Position numbers and translations under genes: made by a program. A stretch of 64,000 nucleotides of DNA from Membranipora membranacea (lineage: Eukaryota > Bryozoa > Gymnolaemata > Cheilostomatida > Membraniporidae). The DNA lies in the NCBI GenBank assembly GCA_914767715.1, contig OU612067.1, positions 23,720,162-23,784,161 of the forward strand, given 5' to 3'. Positions 48,763 to 59,980 of the stretch are shown piece by piece (the first letter of the stretch is position 1; every line of letters begins with the position of its first letter). The notes below the pieces were generated by a model. The model was not told the DNA's origin, searched no databases, and was given only the letters and a program-made list of their open reading frames with translations.

Positions 48763-49422
48763 CTTAAGTTCACTTCAATGAGAAAGGCACAAATATAATA
48801 AATTCTATTTATAATACTTTTCCAACTTTAGAGTGTTGTTGTAGGTTTAAGGAAGATGAATAAATTGCGGGCGAATAAAATTGTTGAAAACGCTGGATAT
48901 TCAATATTCAAAAATTTTTTTTATTAATTTTTGCAATGGAATACATTTTCCCACTGGTGATGGAAACACATTTAAAAATTTATGTATTCAAAGTAGATTT
49001 TGTTATTATTTCCACTATGAAAAGTAGTAATAATGTAAAATTGATAAGAGCCAGCCAAGAGGTTTGTTCCAGAATTATACTATCCAAGTCCATACTGACA
49101 CTCGTGATCTTAAGCGGACAGATCACTGATAAAATAGGCTAAAATTACCACAAATTGGTTATCGAAGTCCTAAAGATACTATCAGTCAGGGTTATGAGAC
49201 CTCCCCCCTCCCCTATATGAATCGATAATCGATTATGAATATTGACTAAAAGTGACACTAGAAGATATCTCTTACAGCCGATTCTACATGCGTTTGGTCA
49301 ATGTAGGCTCCGGAAGCAGGTGCCCAAACAGATGGCTTCAGAAATCTGAGACGAAACTTTTTGGAAAGTTCTGCTCATGCCCGAGAGCTGAGCATGCGCA
49401 GAATAATCCGGAGAGTACTCAC

Positions 49423-49680
49423 CGTTGTGTCGTTTGCAATGAAGTCGAGACGAATCTAATTTCTGGGTCCCTGGTAGGGAGTTTATATAGCTGGCTTCAA
49501 TGGCGGCCGTGTGAACATGGGCCCCCACTTAGCCTTATTACAACGGTTTGCAGCAGTATGAGAAACAGGGCCCGTGTTCATACTCACCTCTGACAATATT
49601 TGTTTTAACGGGTCACTAAGGCTATGATGTTACATAACAGGGGCCCATCAATCACCGCCGGAACTGATGCATGTATGTAT
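49423..49680 (-). promoter_or_regulatory. Gene B promoter and noncoding exon 1
   Basis: TATATAAA at 49482-49489 (minus); distal ATGCATCAGTTCCGGCGG near 49652-49669 with an ETS-like core; exon 1 donor ACAACG|GTGAGTAC at 49423/49422. The signal exon acceptor is CATTGAAG ending at 48773. Confidence 0.7.
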
Positions 49681-50074
49681 TATCAGTCATGTTGTTGGAA
49701 GAGGACGCTTGGGTTTGCAGCTTTCCATCTCCCAGAACCGAACAGCTTCACAGCATATATATTTTTGTTGTAAAGCTTTTTCATTTCCAATAATAAATCA
49801 CTATTAACTATGTAAAATAATATCACAATGAGCAAAACAACCAGAAATGCTGAAACTAAGATGGATTTGAATATGGCAATCTGAAAGAGTTACTTTTCCG
49901 TTGCAATAATAACAGCCTTATCCAAAAGCTTGCCAATATTTTAGTACTTTTTATAAATTTGTCGCATGCAAACATTTCGAATTCATGATATATTTCTTTC
50001 ATTTGGTGCATGCAGTTATTAACTCGAGGATATTGCATTGTGGGAAAGCTGGCTGAGGTATGTGACCAAGTGAG

Positions 50075-50238
50075 ATTCAGTGCAAGCTATAATTCAAAAC
50101 TCCTATTAATTCAGACGAGGAAAATTGGTCCCTTCAGCCAGATCTCAATGCATTCTAATGTCACTTAATTCAAACTCTGCTTAATTAGAACAAATTTTTG
50201 TGGTCCCCAGAGGTTTGTATTAAGTGAACTGCACTGTA
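50075..50238. mobile_element. TA-flanked MITE, copy 1
   Basis: Clear similarity to 56040-56214 (AATTGGTCCCTTCAGCCAGA; GGTCCCCAGAGGTTTG), same orientation. The left end is diverged. Confidence 0.65.
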
Positions 50239-50239
50239 T

Positions 50240-51640
50240 GCAATTGTTGAGAGTTCCTACGCTTATACCAAGTACCAACTGTGGTCGACGGTTTGCCGGA
50301 TAATTGTTTGTAAGAATGTTTTCGACCAACTGGCAAACCCGGCAAAAATGTCTCATTAATGAAGGACTGAATTTCGATGTGGCCATGTATTCAAAGACTC
50401 GTATTAAACTCAACTCATCGGGCAAAATTCTGATTACGTAAAAGCTTCTATATATGATAACGCTAATCTTGCATACCACTCCCTTCAATAGGGAACAACA
50501 TCTTGCATATATACATAATATATAGCAGAGGAATTCATAATTGATAAATTATACTGCATACATTCAGTTGAGTGTCAAATTGGTGATTAGACTTGCACAG
50601 CTGTTTTTTCTCACTGGGACATCTACATCCGGATGATTTAGGGGTTGGTCGATGGAACACGGAAAGTTTAACAAGGTTAAACACGGTAACTAGATAATTT
50701 CTGAAATGAGAGGGTGGAAATATTTCACAGAAAAGGCAGCAGTAATGCTGAAAATTTATAATTTTAAAGGATGATTTCTTTTTTTTTCTCCCAATATGCT
50801 TAAGTGACTGCAAGAGTAGCTATAAATAAAGCAATCATGGGAATTATTTTTAGCGATCTAAAGATGTTACCATGTTAATCAAGGCTCTAGTAGCCCTAGT
50901 CCCCATCCATTTACAAGAATACCTACATTTAATCAGTAAACCGAAATACACTTATTAATCTCGTCTATAATGGTCACAGTGATGTCATGTCATACTCTAT
51001 GCTTTTATAGAATTTATTTGAGCTATGTTCACTATCCTAAGTGCACTCTAGGTCGATCTAACCAACCTCCATATAATATAGCTATGTAACTTTATAGCAC
51101 TGTATATTAGTTATATATTCACACCAATTGCCCTAAATGAATTATTTATCTGAAAATTGACTGATTATAGAATTCATTTGTAGCCAATTGACAAAGTAAG
51201 ATTGAAAAGGATCAAGATCGCTTTTTATGTACAGCTTTAGGCGTTGCTTTGACCAAGGGTATTTGAGTCAGGGTGAATAACCAAACATTGGTTCTATTTC
51301 ACTACATAAGAATTGATACCGTCAAGCCAGATAGACTGGGTTGCCTCCGTGTTTTCTGTTTTGACGCTTTCTGCTCATTGACCCAAAACTAAATATGATT
51401 TGAGTACCTTCACTGGAAAACATTACAAATTTTTCCATATTTATTTATAATTTTATATGTCAATAAGAAAATAAATTTATTTGTCAATAAGAAAAAAAAA
51501 TTTATATACAGCTCTGAAAATATGGTGGCTGAAATAACACATAATGATATGTAAAAGAATAACACAGGCCAATAAAAATGGTAATAACCGGGTTAACAGA
51601 AAATAAAGACAGAAATGTTACGGTTGAAAAAAATGACCGC
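50240..51640. other. Intergenic DNA between gene B promoter and HDAC11
   Basis: AT-rich; no gene recognised. The right part should hold the HDAC11 3' UTR, with candidate minus-strand AATAAA signals at 51440-51445 and 51646-51651. Confidence 0.5.
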
Positions 51641-51673
51641 TAGCGTTTATTTCGATCAGCAGACTTCTTAACA

Positions 51674-54600
51674 TCAAGATGGTCTTTCCACATGCTGTTC
51701 AGCATCGGAACATTCAATTAAACCTTTACTACGTAGGTTGAGTATAGAGTTAGCAATAACCTGAGCGGTAACGCGCTGATATCCACCACTAAGCACCATA
51801 AATATAGGGATGGATAGCTCCTTAGCCTTACGGAAAACTAGCTCGTCTCGGTCTATGATACCCTGCAGAGATAAATAGTGAAATCATGATTGTATCTTTA
51901 TCAACCATCAATCACTACACTGGTTTGACAGTAGACCTGTGCTGGAGAAAACTTTGGATACATTTTTGTTGGATATCAAAGTAGGAGGCCAACCTGACAA
52001 GAAGCCAATTTTGTAGTTGCATATGTGAAAGTAATACAAAGCTGTCATCAAAAAATAAAGTAAGTAAGTAGGTAGGTAGGTAGGTAAGTAGGTAGGTAGG
52101 TAGGTGGGCAAGTTATCTCAGCTTCCACTTAATACATACACACATATGTACTGTATTGTCAGCTCAAAGTTAGAGGGGGGGAGGCCGGTTGTGAGTGCAG
52201 TAGTTTAGGTTTTACTGACATAATTGAAGGATCAAACTAAAATGACATAACACGGCTTTTAGGTATTTTCATACGATAGGTCTAATATTGCTGGGCTAAT
52301 CTAATATAAAATTACCATTGCCCTGTATTGTCTTATCTCTAACACTCAGAATTACACCTATAAGTCAGACGGGCTGGGAAGAGTCATCTGGCTAACTCTA
52401 CTGACGCTCCATGAATCAGCATTATAACTTACTTTCTGTTCTACTTCCAAAGCAGGGCTAATTTGGTGACAAGTTACATAATACATGCATTGCCAATAAT
52501 GAGCAGGGAAAAAGTAACTGGTATTAAATGAAATGCAAAACGTTTTGGTTTTTGAGGTGGTGTGTGGATGGGATTACAAATAATACGGTGCGATAGTTCT
52601 ATTTTACACTCAAGGAAACCTTGGATGGCAAGGCTACCTGAGAGGAAGAGGGATATAGACTAGATCAGCTTATGAATGGTCCTATTCCATGCATATCCTA
52701 TTTACTTTGATTAGGAGATGTGTCCAAAGTGATTACATGCTGCCCGGGTATATACAAGAAGACACAACACGTCCTGGGTAATGAAAAAGTAACTCTGTGG
52801 GTCCTGAGTATATAAAAATTGACTCCATACGTCCGGACGTATCGCGAATAGATACGAAACTCTATGAACACTCACCTGCTCAGATATTCTCAGTAGGCCG
52901 AGAGGATCGTTTATCATACAATCTGTACCTGCGTTATAAGCGATTATATCAGGTTTTCTTTCTCCGTATAGCGATAATATACTGTCCAACTTTCTACAAA
53001 ATACAAGGTCAGATCCTGATTAATAATTTTAGCATTATATCATTGTATTATATATATATATATATATAATTGAGGCTCACAAATACAACAATAAAAAGTT
53101 GTTTGATTAACTCTGTGTCAGAAGCAGGCAAGTAAAAATGTAGTGAGACGATGGAAGTATGTGGGTGAAATTGTTATCTTTGTAGCAAAAGAGCAATATA
53201 CAGTTGATGAGGGTGTTCCTTGCACTGCAGGCATTCAGTCAGTGAGAAAATCCAAAATAGAAAATTGGCTTTAGGATTAGGGAAGCATTATACAGCCGCC
53301 GCACATAATGAATATTGCTATAGTTTAGGCGGTCTTACTGTGTCGGGATTACTGGTCGCAGCATTTCATTATCAACTAACTTTGATAACGGAATGCATCC
53401 CGACACAGATGCTGCTATGTTAGTGGAGGTGGCCACTAGTCAGTCACTCACACGATATTTATTACACAACTCTTATTGATTTCAACAATGCAACCTCCAC
53501 ATGTTAAACAAATGAAACACAGGTGAACTTATAAGTTTCATCATTGATATATATATATATAAACTTTGTTTCGGATAATAATAATTCTTTGAAAATGTTT
53601 TACAGAAATTTGTATTACGGGTCAGGATACACTTAGAACTTTGCAGGGCCTTACAGCTGGTATTCCAGATTGATCACCAGAAAGTGGTACATAATGTAGA
53701 TACAGCGGTGTACAGTGAGTATACAGCTATCAGCGCCAGCTGTCGCTTCTGTGGAGGCCGAATGTAGAGATAACGAAACAGCGCTTAGATGATAAGGGGT
53801 TTGGGCGTCACCAGTACTGGATGTCCCTGTGCAACGCAGTAAAGTCATCAGTGTAGGGATGGGCAATATAATTTTTGTATAAACTGGCCCAGCGCCATAT
53901 ATTTGTTTTCAAAGCTAAAATTAAATTTCACAAGTTGGCCAAGGTCCTGTGCAGTTTTGGGGCAGCAACTAAACTACGGCCTCTCACTTTAGGCAAACAA
54001 TATTTTATCCTTCTACTTATTGATGTGGCTAGCAATATGACAATATGATTTTAACCAACACGCTAAAACACCGCAATTATTAAAAATATATCAATTTCTC
54101 ATTCCCTAGCAAAAAACATTATCAAGTAATATCGGTCAAATTTTGCATTAAACCCAAAAGGAAAAGTGATGTTTTTACACAACAAAGGGTGCACAAGTTG
54201 AACGGCAAATTTTGCATACTGCCCAGCTCTAGTAAGGAATTAAGGCTACAGCATTATTGATCATTGTGTATGGCCTTGGTGATCCAAACTTAAATTTACC
54301 TAACTTTCAGACTATTCACAGATGTTGGTTTACATATCCCCGCATGATCCTAGCTGCTACTGTGAAAGTCACACGAATTGAGGGAGTGATGTCTAATATT
54401 ATATTATACATTGAGTCACATAGTGTTCAGTCGTGAAGGTTTAACTAGTTCAATAATTCTAATGAATGAATTTAATGTTACAAGCAAAGAAAAGAAAACT
54501 AGACTGCTTAGTTCTTAGATATATAAAATTTGTTGCATGAATTGAGCTAACCATTTTCGACATAGTGTCTTTCAACACAACGGATGTAATTTTTCACATT

Positions 54601-57600
54601 CACTAATCCCCGGCTTATCCAAGGAGTTGGTTAAATTCGCAAGGTTCAGTCACGCACCTCATTCATCATGTTTGCTAGCATTAATTTTGGCTAGCTAAGA
54701 TACTGGCTTATATAAAGTAAAGAGAGAGAGCTAACAATAAATTTCACTATTTTAGGCCTGCAAGAAATGACTAATTTTTCCTACAGCAAATATTTTACTC
54801 TTCCAAGTAATATATATATATATATAATTTATGACATGATATATATGTATATATATAATATAACATCTCACTCTGTAACTATATCCATATACTCTTTATC
54901 AGCTGTGAAAGGCTCAATCTCAACAGCCATCAAATTCTTCATTTCTGAAAATAATACCAGTATCAGTGTCATATATATATCATCATCTTTCATCATACAT
55001 ATATACATACAATATTATATAAATTAAAGTTAGGCTAGATATGAGGAACATGTAGAAAGGAGTGGTCATGGCCCAATGGGTAGGGCATGGGTCTTTCAAT
55101 CGAGATGTCCCGTGTTCGATTCCCGGCTGACCACGGTGGTGTCAGGAAGGGAATCTGACCTAAAATGCACATTAGGATACAGTCTATAGTCCCACACTGC
55201 TAACAGAAACAATAAAACCAAAACAAAATCAGGTTTCTCACCCGATATCACAGGGTATCGAGACCATAAATGGATGCGACTTTTATGTGTAGAGTGCTGG
55301 CTATATTAGTATGAGTTTTTGCCTGTGTTGATTCTGCTGATAAGTAAATGTTGGGACCACCACAAAAAATGTAAAAAAGTTTTGATAAATATGTTTATGG
55401 ATGAGACACAAGGAGTGCATCTGCAGAGGAGAGCTTGGATTAAGTCACGTAAACTAAGTTTGAAAATGGAAAAAGATGATGCAAGCCCGTTACTTCCATT
55501 ACTTGGGTGGCAATAGAACAATGGTTTTGGTATATCATAACCATTGTGTAAGGAAGTTGCCTTTCCTGGGAGGTAGCACCACAGTGGCTGTGCACAAGAT
55601 ATTGTATATCACAAGGCAGCAGACTAGACAATAAATGAATGTACGCCTGAAGGTCACACGCAGAGGTCAGGTGCTTTAATAAGTAATAGCTGAATCTAAT
55701 GTGAGCAATGTCATCAACAACTGACTGACTCGTAGAATGAGGGTATACCATATCGGTATAAGTCCACCTACTTTTTGCATGTGTATCATTAGGATATATT
55801 CTGCCGTTGTAGACATCCAGTGTTCTGACCCAGTTGGTAGACATAAAATCCATCTGATGTCCATTTCCCTGCAAAGGCGTTAAATTTATATTATGAACTA
55901 GAGCCATGCAGGATCCCAAATCTGCACTAGAATTATGTTGCAATTACAGAAGCAATATCCAAGCAACTCAATTTCAAAAATTCAGTTTGGAATCATCTTA
56001 TCATTGAGATTCTCTCAGCGTAAGGATAACTTCATCATACAGTGTACTGCTCTTAATTCAGACTTTATAATTAGGAACTCCTGTTAATTCAGACAAGGAA
56101 AATTGGTCCCTTCAGCCAGATCTCAATATATTCTACAGTCACCTAATTCAGACTCGGCTTAATTAGGACAGAATTGGTTGGTCCCCAGAGGTTTGAATTA
56201 AGTGAACTGCAGTGTATATCAACACAAAAGATTTCTCAAGGTTAAAAAGAACTAAACACTATTCAACCCTCAGCTTTGCGGGGAGCTTTGTTGCTTGCTT
56301 ATCTCTTGCAGACTGAGAACCTCGAGCAAATTTCATAATCTATATAATGGGAGTTATAGTCTGTCGGTTCTGAGTAACATTACAACAGGACTAGAAAACC
56401 ATATTGCATATCATTTAACTGGCTGGCTGATTAGCCAGTGGGTTTGGAGACTGTGACATCAACAATGCCTATAATTACCAATCTGAGATATCCAGATGGG
56501 CATGATCCTAACAAAAAATAGATTTTTTTGGTTTTCATATTCATATATTAAAGGTAAAAGCGTAGCTTGTTCCGTTGTAATAAAATTTATTATTAATAAT
56601 CAGTGTATGCAGTAGCTCTCAACTGAATGATGGAATTTCCATTGATTTTAATAATCAATTTTATTGCAACGGAACAAGTCATGCTCTTACATAATATTTC
56701 AACGATACCTACCTGATGAGCGTCTAGGTCGATTATAAGAGCAGATTTGATGTGACCTGTTTTATGTAGAGTAAGCAGAGCTCCACTGATATCAGCATAC
56801 ACACAGAACCCTCCGCCCTCATCACGTGAGCAGTGATGGAATCCTCCGCCGAGGTTTATTGCCCACCTGCGATCTAAAGCTAGCCTAGCAGCCTGTAAGT
56901 AAATCAAAAACTGATTCTCATAACGGAGTAAGATTAATCGCTAGTAGACAAGGGAGTACAAACAACTTAGCAAGTTTGAACACCGCCCAGAGAGTTAGAA
57001 GATCACAAAGAAGTGCAGTATTACATAACATAAGTTGAAATGACATGATGAATGGGCTATCAACTGTCATCAGATAAATTGTTAATTAAATTTATCAGCA
57101 AACCTGAGCTCTGAACAATTGTTCAATAGTGTGATCATATCATATATGCATTTGAATTTGCTCCCCTTTACAAGTCGGCAAACCAATACGACTTGAAATG
57201 CAGGCAAGCTGGATACAAAATTGATATAATTCTTCATGTTGAAAAAATAATGTTGACATATCATCTGTAATACAAATCACTTAACACTACTATAAATTGT
57301 TCGTGAATCAAAAAATATTATTGACGTTGATATTTAATATTTCATACCATGATAGTTCCAGCCGTTTGCTGTCTGAGTTTAGACAGTAGTCTCCACTGAA
57401 CGACTTTGTTAGGCAGACAGCCTACCGGAGGTACTTCTGTTATTCTCGCGACAGTCGGTGAATACTGGAAAAAAAATCCAAGTCACATCAATGAGTTGAA
57501 GATTGATTGATTGTATTCTATCACTAACATAAGATAATATGTTGCGAGATAAGGTTGTTCATACTGAAAAGGAGCCAGCACATACAAGGAAAAATGAGTT

Positions 57601-59297
57601 TAAACATTGATGGATGATTAAAAGAGAATATCATTTAAAATATGGATAGCATGCCTCAAAAACAGTATTTACCAAGGGCACTTCTGTGTTTAATTGTTCG
57701 ATACCTGCCTGAGGGGCATTTAGCAAGAAAGAAAAAAAAGAGAGACTATGTTAAAGTTAAAGTCTTTAACTCCTTGGTCAAATTGTTATTAAAAAACAGT
57801 AGACTATACTAGGAATCAATGGGAATCAGGCATAGCATGAATCTCTAAATATTGTCTCTGTTATTTAATCAGAATGAGAACTAGAATCAAAGGATGCGGA
57901 CTTATATTTACACATTAAAATGATCCTACCTTTGTGTAACTTATTTCTGAGTATGATGAATGGATGATTATTGTGATGTTTACCATATATCTTTCATGTT
58001 GTACAGTTTCTGATCAAAACTTCATGCCAAAGTCAAAAAACTTGGAACTGGGTAGATATTGAGCTAAAAGCCGATAAAAATATTGCTCTAATGTCAAGGT
58101 TTTTGGATTCACCCAACCAAGCATGGAATTGTTTTGGGTGGAGTACAGCAATTGGAATGTGCATTGCAGTACAGTACATGACACTCCAACGCTTACCAAT
58201 GAAGTACAGTGCGACGCAGTAAATTCCAAGGTCAAGTACACAGATTTAAATAAATCATCATCACCAGGCATGAATAAATCATCTTACACTGAGACTGTCT
58301 AAGTACTCCTTGGAGTGAAATTCTTCTAGTTGTTCTCTCGTTATCTCTGGTGGTGTTACAACTGAGTCTGTCGTCAGCATCTTAGCTTCTAAAAGAACAA
58401 TATTATCATACTTATCTCGTGTTATTTGGATAACTTAACAAGCCCCGAGCTTGGAGAAAAAGGATTCTATTATAACTCACAGATATACTGGATCTTGTGT
58501 CAGTAAAATCTTAGAAGTCAGTGAGTTTTTTGCTCTACTAGAATCTTATTTCTCAGATGCAAATTGGAGGCAGGAATACTCCATCCATTAGGCTTTCCAC
58601 ATGACCCTCCCTTCAAGACATTGTTGGCAGAATTATGATTATTATTTTGAATGTAAAATTACGCCAAAGAATTCAAACAAAGTGTGTTTTTCTAAACGGT
58701 TTTCACCAAAAACCCCAACAACGTCTTTTTCACTATGCAATCAAAATAGCTTAAGTAAAATTCTTTGCGTATGTCATTTAATATTTAAATCCCTCAATTT
58801 GGTTGATCAAAATACCTGGGTTACTCGACACTAGTGATGGCAAATTGTCAGATTTTGGCGAGACAGAAGGAAACCGAGACCGCAACAAAATTCGAGACGA
58901 GGCCGAGACATATATTGATGCCGATAAAATTGAAAACTACCACTTTATTCGCATCAAAAACGGGTTTTTGATTTTTTGGTTTCAAAAAACCCGAAAACCG
59001 TGGCAAAAACCGTGACAAAACAGTGTTTATGATGAACAAGTCTCGACATTTATCAAGAGCGTCTGTCTCGACGAGAAGAGACAGTGTCTCGAGGGGACAA
59101 GTCTCACGAGACCGGGACTTTGCCGTCACTACTCACCACATAGGTAATTGTATACATTTCTCCATTTTGTGGAATCAAAAGGATGAAGCTTTTCCATCCC
59201 AAAGAAGGTAATATTGTAACTGTCTGCGTAGACGATGGGCCAGTGGTGGGGCTTTGCGTCATGAGCCTCGTACAGAGCTGCACAATGACATTCTGGG
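51674..59297 (-). CDS. HDAC11: Histone deacetylase 11 (class IV), nearly complete
   Basis: Eight exons join in phase: 59137-59297, 58288-58388, 57348-57464, 56713-56892, 55772-55868, 54872-54944, 52876-52993 and 51674-51862, about 345 codons, close to the usual length of the family. Recognisable blocks are HHWPIVYADSYNITFFGMEK, ARITEVPPVGCLPN, AINLGGGFHHCSRDEGGGFC (catalytic His pair), IIDLDAHQGNGH (zinc Asp and His), IAYNAGTD (zinc Asp) and MVLSGGYQ (transition-state Tyr). All are intact, so an active zinc-dependent lysine deacylase is expected; family members mainly remove long fatty acyl groups. The first exon with the start codon, needing only a few residues, was not found. The gene is head to head with the LYSMD-like gene. 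A transposon abuts the first visible donor. Confidence 0.96.
52060..52106. repeat. GTAG/GTAA tetranucleotide microsatellite
   Basis: Eleven or so GTAG or GTAA units in the last HDAC11 intron. Related CTAC repeats occur near 60640 and 60735. Confidence 0.85.
55062..55225 (+). mobile_element. tRNA-Glu-like SINE
   Basis: A 73-base tRNA-like head (55062-55134) has GTGGTCA/TGACCAC ends, A box TGGCCCAATGGG and B box GTTCGATTCCC, with TTC at the anticodon position. The anticodon stem does not pair, so it is not a working tRNA. The following GGTGTCAGGAAGGGAATCTG is a body motif common in tRNA-derived SINEs, and an A-rich tail follows. It lies in an HDAC11 intron. Confidence 0.75.
56040..56214. mobile_element. 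TA-flanked MITE, copy 2 (mariner/pogo-like)
   Basis: Imperfect inverted ends CAGTGTACTGCTCTTAATTC and CACTGCAGTTCACTTAATTC between TA dinucleotides at 56038-56039 and 56215-56216. Tc1/mariner-type elements duplicate TA. Confidence 0.7.
58832..59131. mobile_element. 300-bp hAT-like MITE at an HDAC11 splice donor
   Basis: Inverted ends TAGTGATGGCAAA and TTTGCCGTCACTA fit the hAT terminus. The flanks CTCGACAC (58824-58831) and CTCACCAC (59132-59139) match at six of eight positions, an aged 8-bp duplication. The right copy spans the exon-intron junction of the HDAC11 exon that ends at 59137. Confidence 0.78.
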
Positions 59298-59845
59298 CTG
59301 AAAAATAATGAAACAATGAAGGTAATGCAGGCTTAACACATAGATAGTGACAGTGTAATTTATTCTCGTGATATACAAAGACAAAGAAAAATTGGAAAGA
59401 AAATCTTAATTTGTTCTGCAGTCTTGACAAATTACATAGGCCTACATGTGAACTGGCCAACAAACAGAGTGGATGGCAGTGAGTGCCAAATGTTACTTAC
59501 TCGCTGGTGTGAGTAAGGTTACCAACATGATTATTTCTTACTCATTGGCCCTGACCACTATGATGAATTACAGAGCAAGCAGTAGATACTTTACATTTTG
59601 GGAACTAGTATGTACCAACCTTGCCATACTTTGATTGGAGAACAGTAACTCTCCTGTGAATTCTGCTAGTGCTAAGCTGACTAGCTGAAGGTGCTTCCAA
59701 GGACTCTTGTGGCTACCAACTAGAACTACCAAACCAAGGACTGGAGTTAGTTTTTCCTCACTCTTACTTACAGCAACTCTTCATTTCATCTTCTTTCACT
59801 ATCTACATACAAAGTGAATTGTTATACACCACCACCATGCATACC

Positions 59846-59877
59846 AGCCTGTCTTGAAAAGCTTGTCAAGACAGGCT
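59846..59877. repeat. Short foldback element
   Basis: AGCCTGTCTTGA and TCAAGACAGGCT form a perfect 12-bp stem with an eight-base loop; shared termini with 43081-43132. Confidence 0.65.
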
Positions 59878-59885
59878 ACATGGAT

Positions 59886-59980
59886 AGATCCAGGTTTTTT
59901 AGAGTAGAATAGTAGTATGTATGTACTATCTATTAGATAGTACATACATACTACTATTCTACTCTAAAAAACCTGGATCT
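59886..59980. repeat. 95-bp perfect palindrome
   Basis: Two exact 47-base inverted arms (starting AGATCCAGGTTTTTTAGAGT) surround a single T at 59933. It lies nine bases after the foldback at 59846-59877. Confidence 0.95.

Noticed and set aside
51908-52111. Thr-Tyr-Leu-Pro repeat protein
   Set aside because: Translation of a GTAG microsatellite in an HDAC11 intron.
55062-55134. Functional tRNA-Glu gene
   Set aside because: The anticodon stem does not pair and a SINE body follows.
55440-55943. 167-codon frame as an independent gene
   Set aside because: Only 55772-55868 of it is coding, as an HDAC11 exon; the rest is intron and repeat.
59104-59463. 119-codon minus-strand frame as a gene
   Set aside because: It overlaps an HDAC11 exon in another frame; the conserved YNITFFGMEKLHPF frame is the real one.
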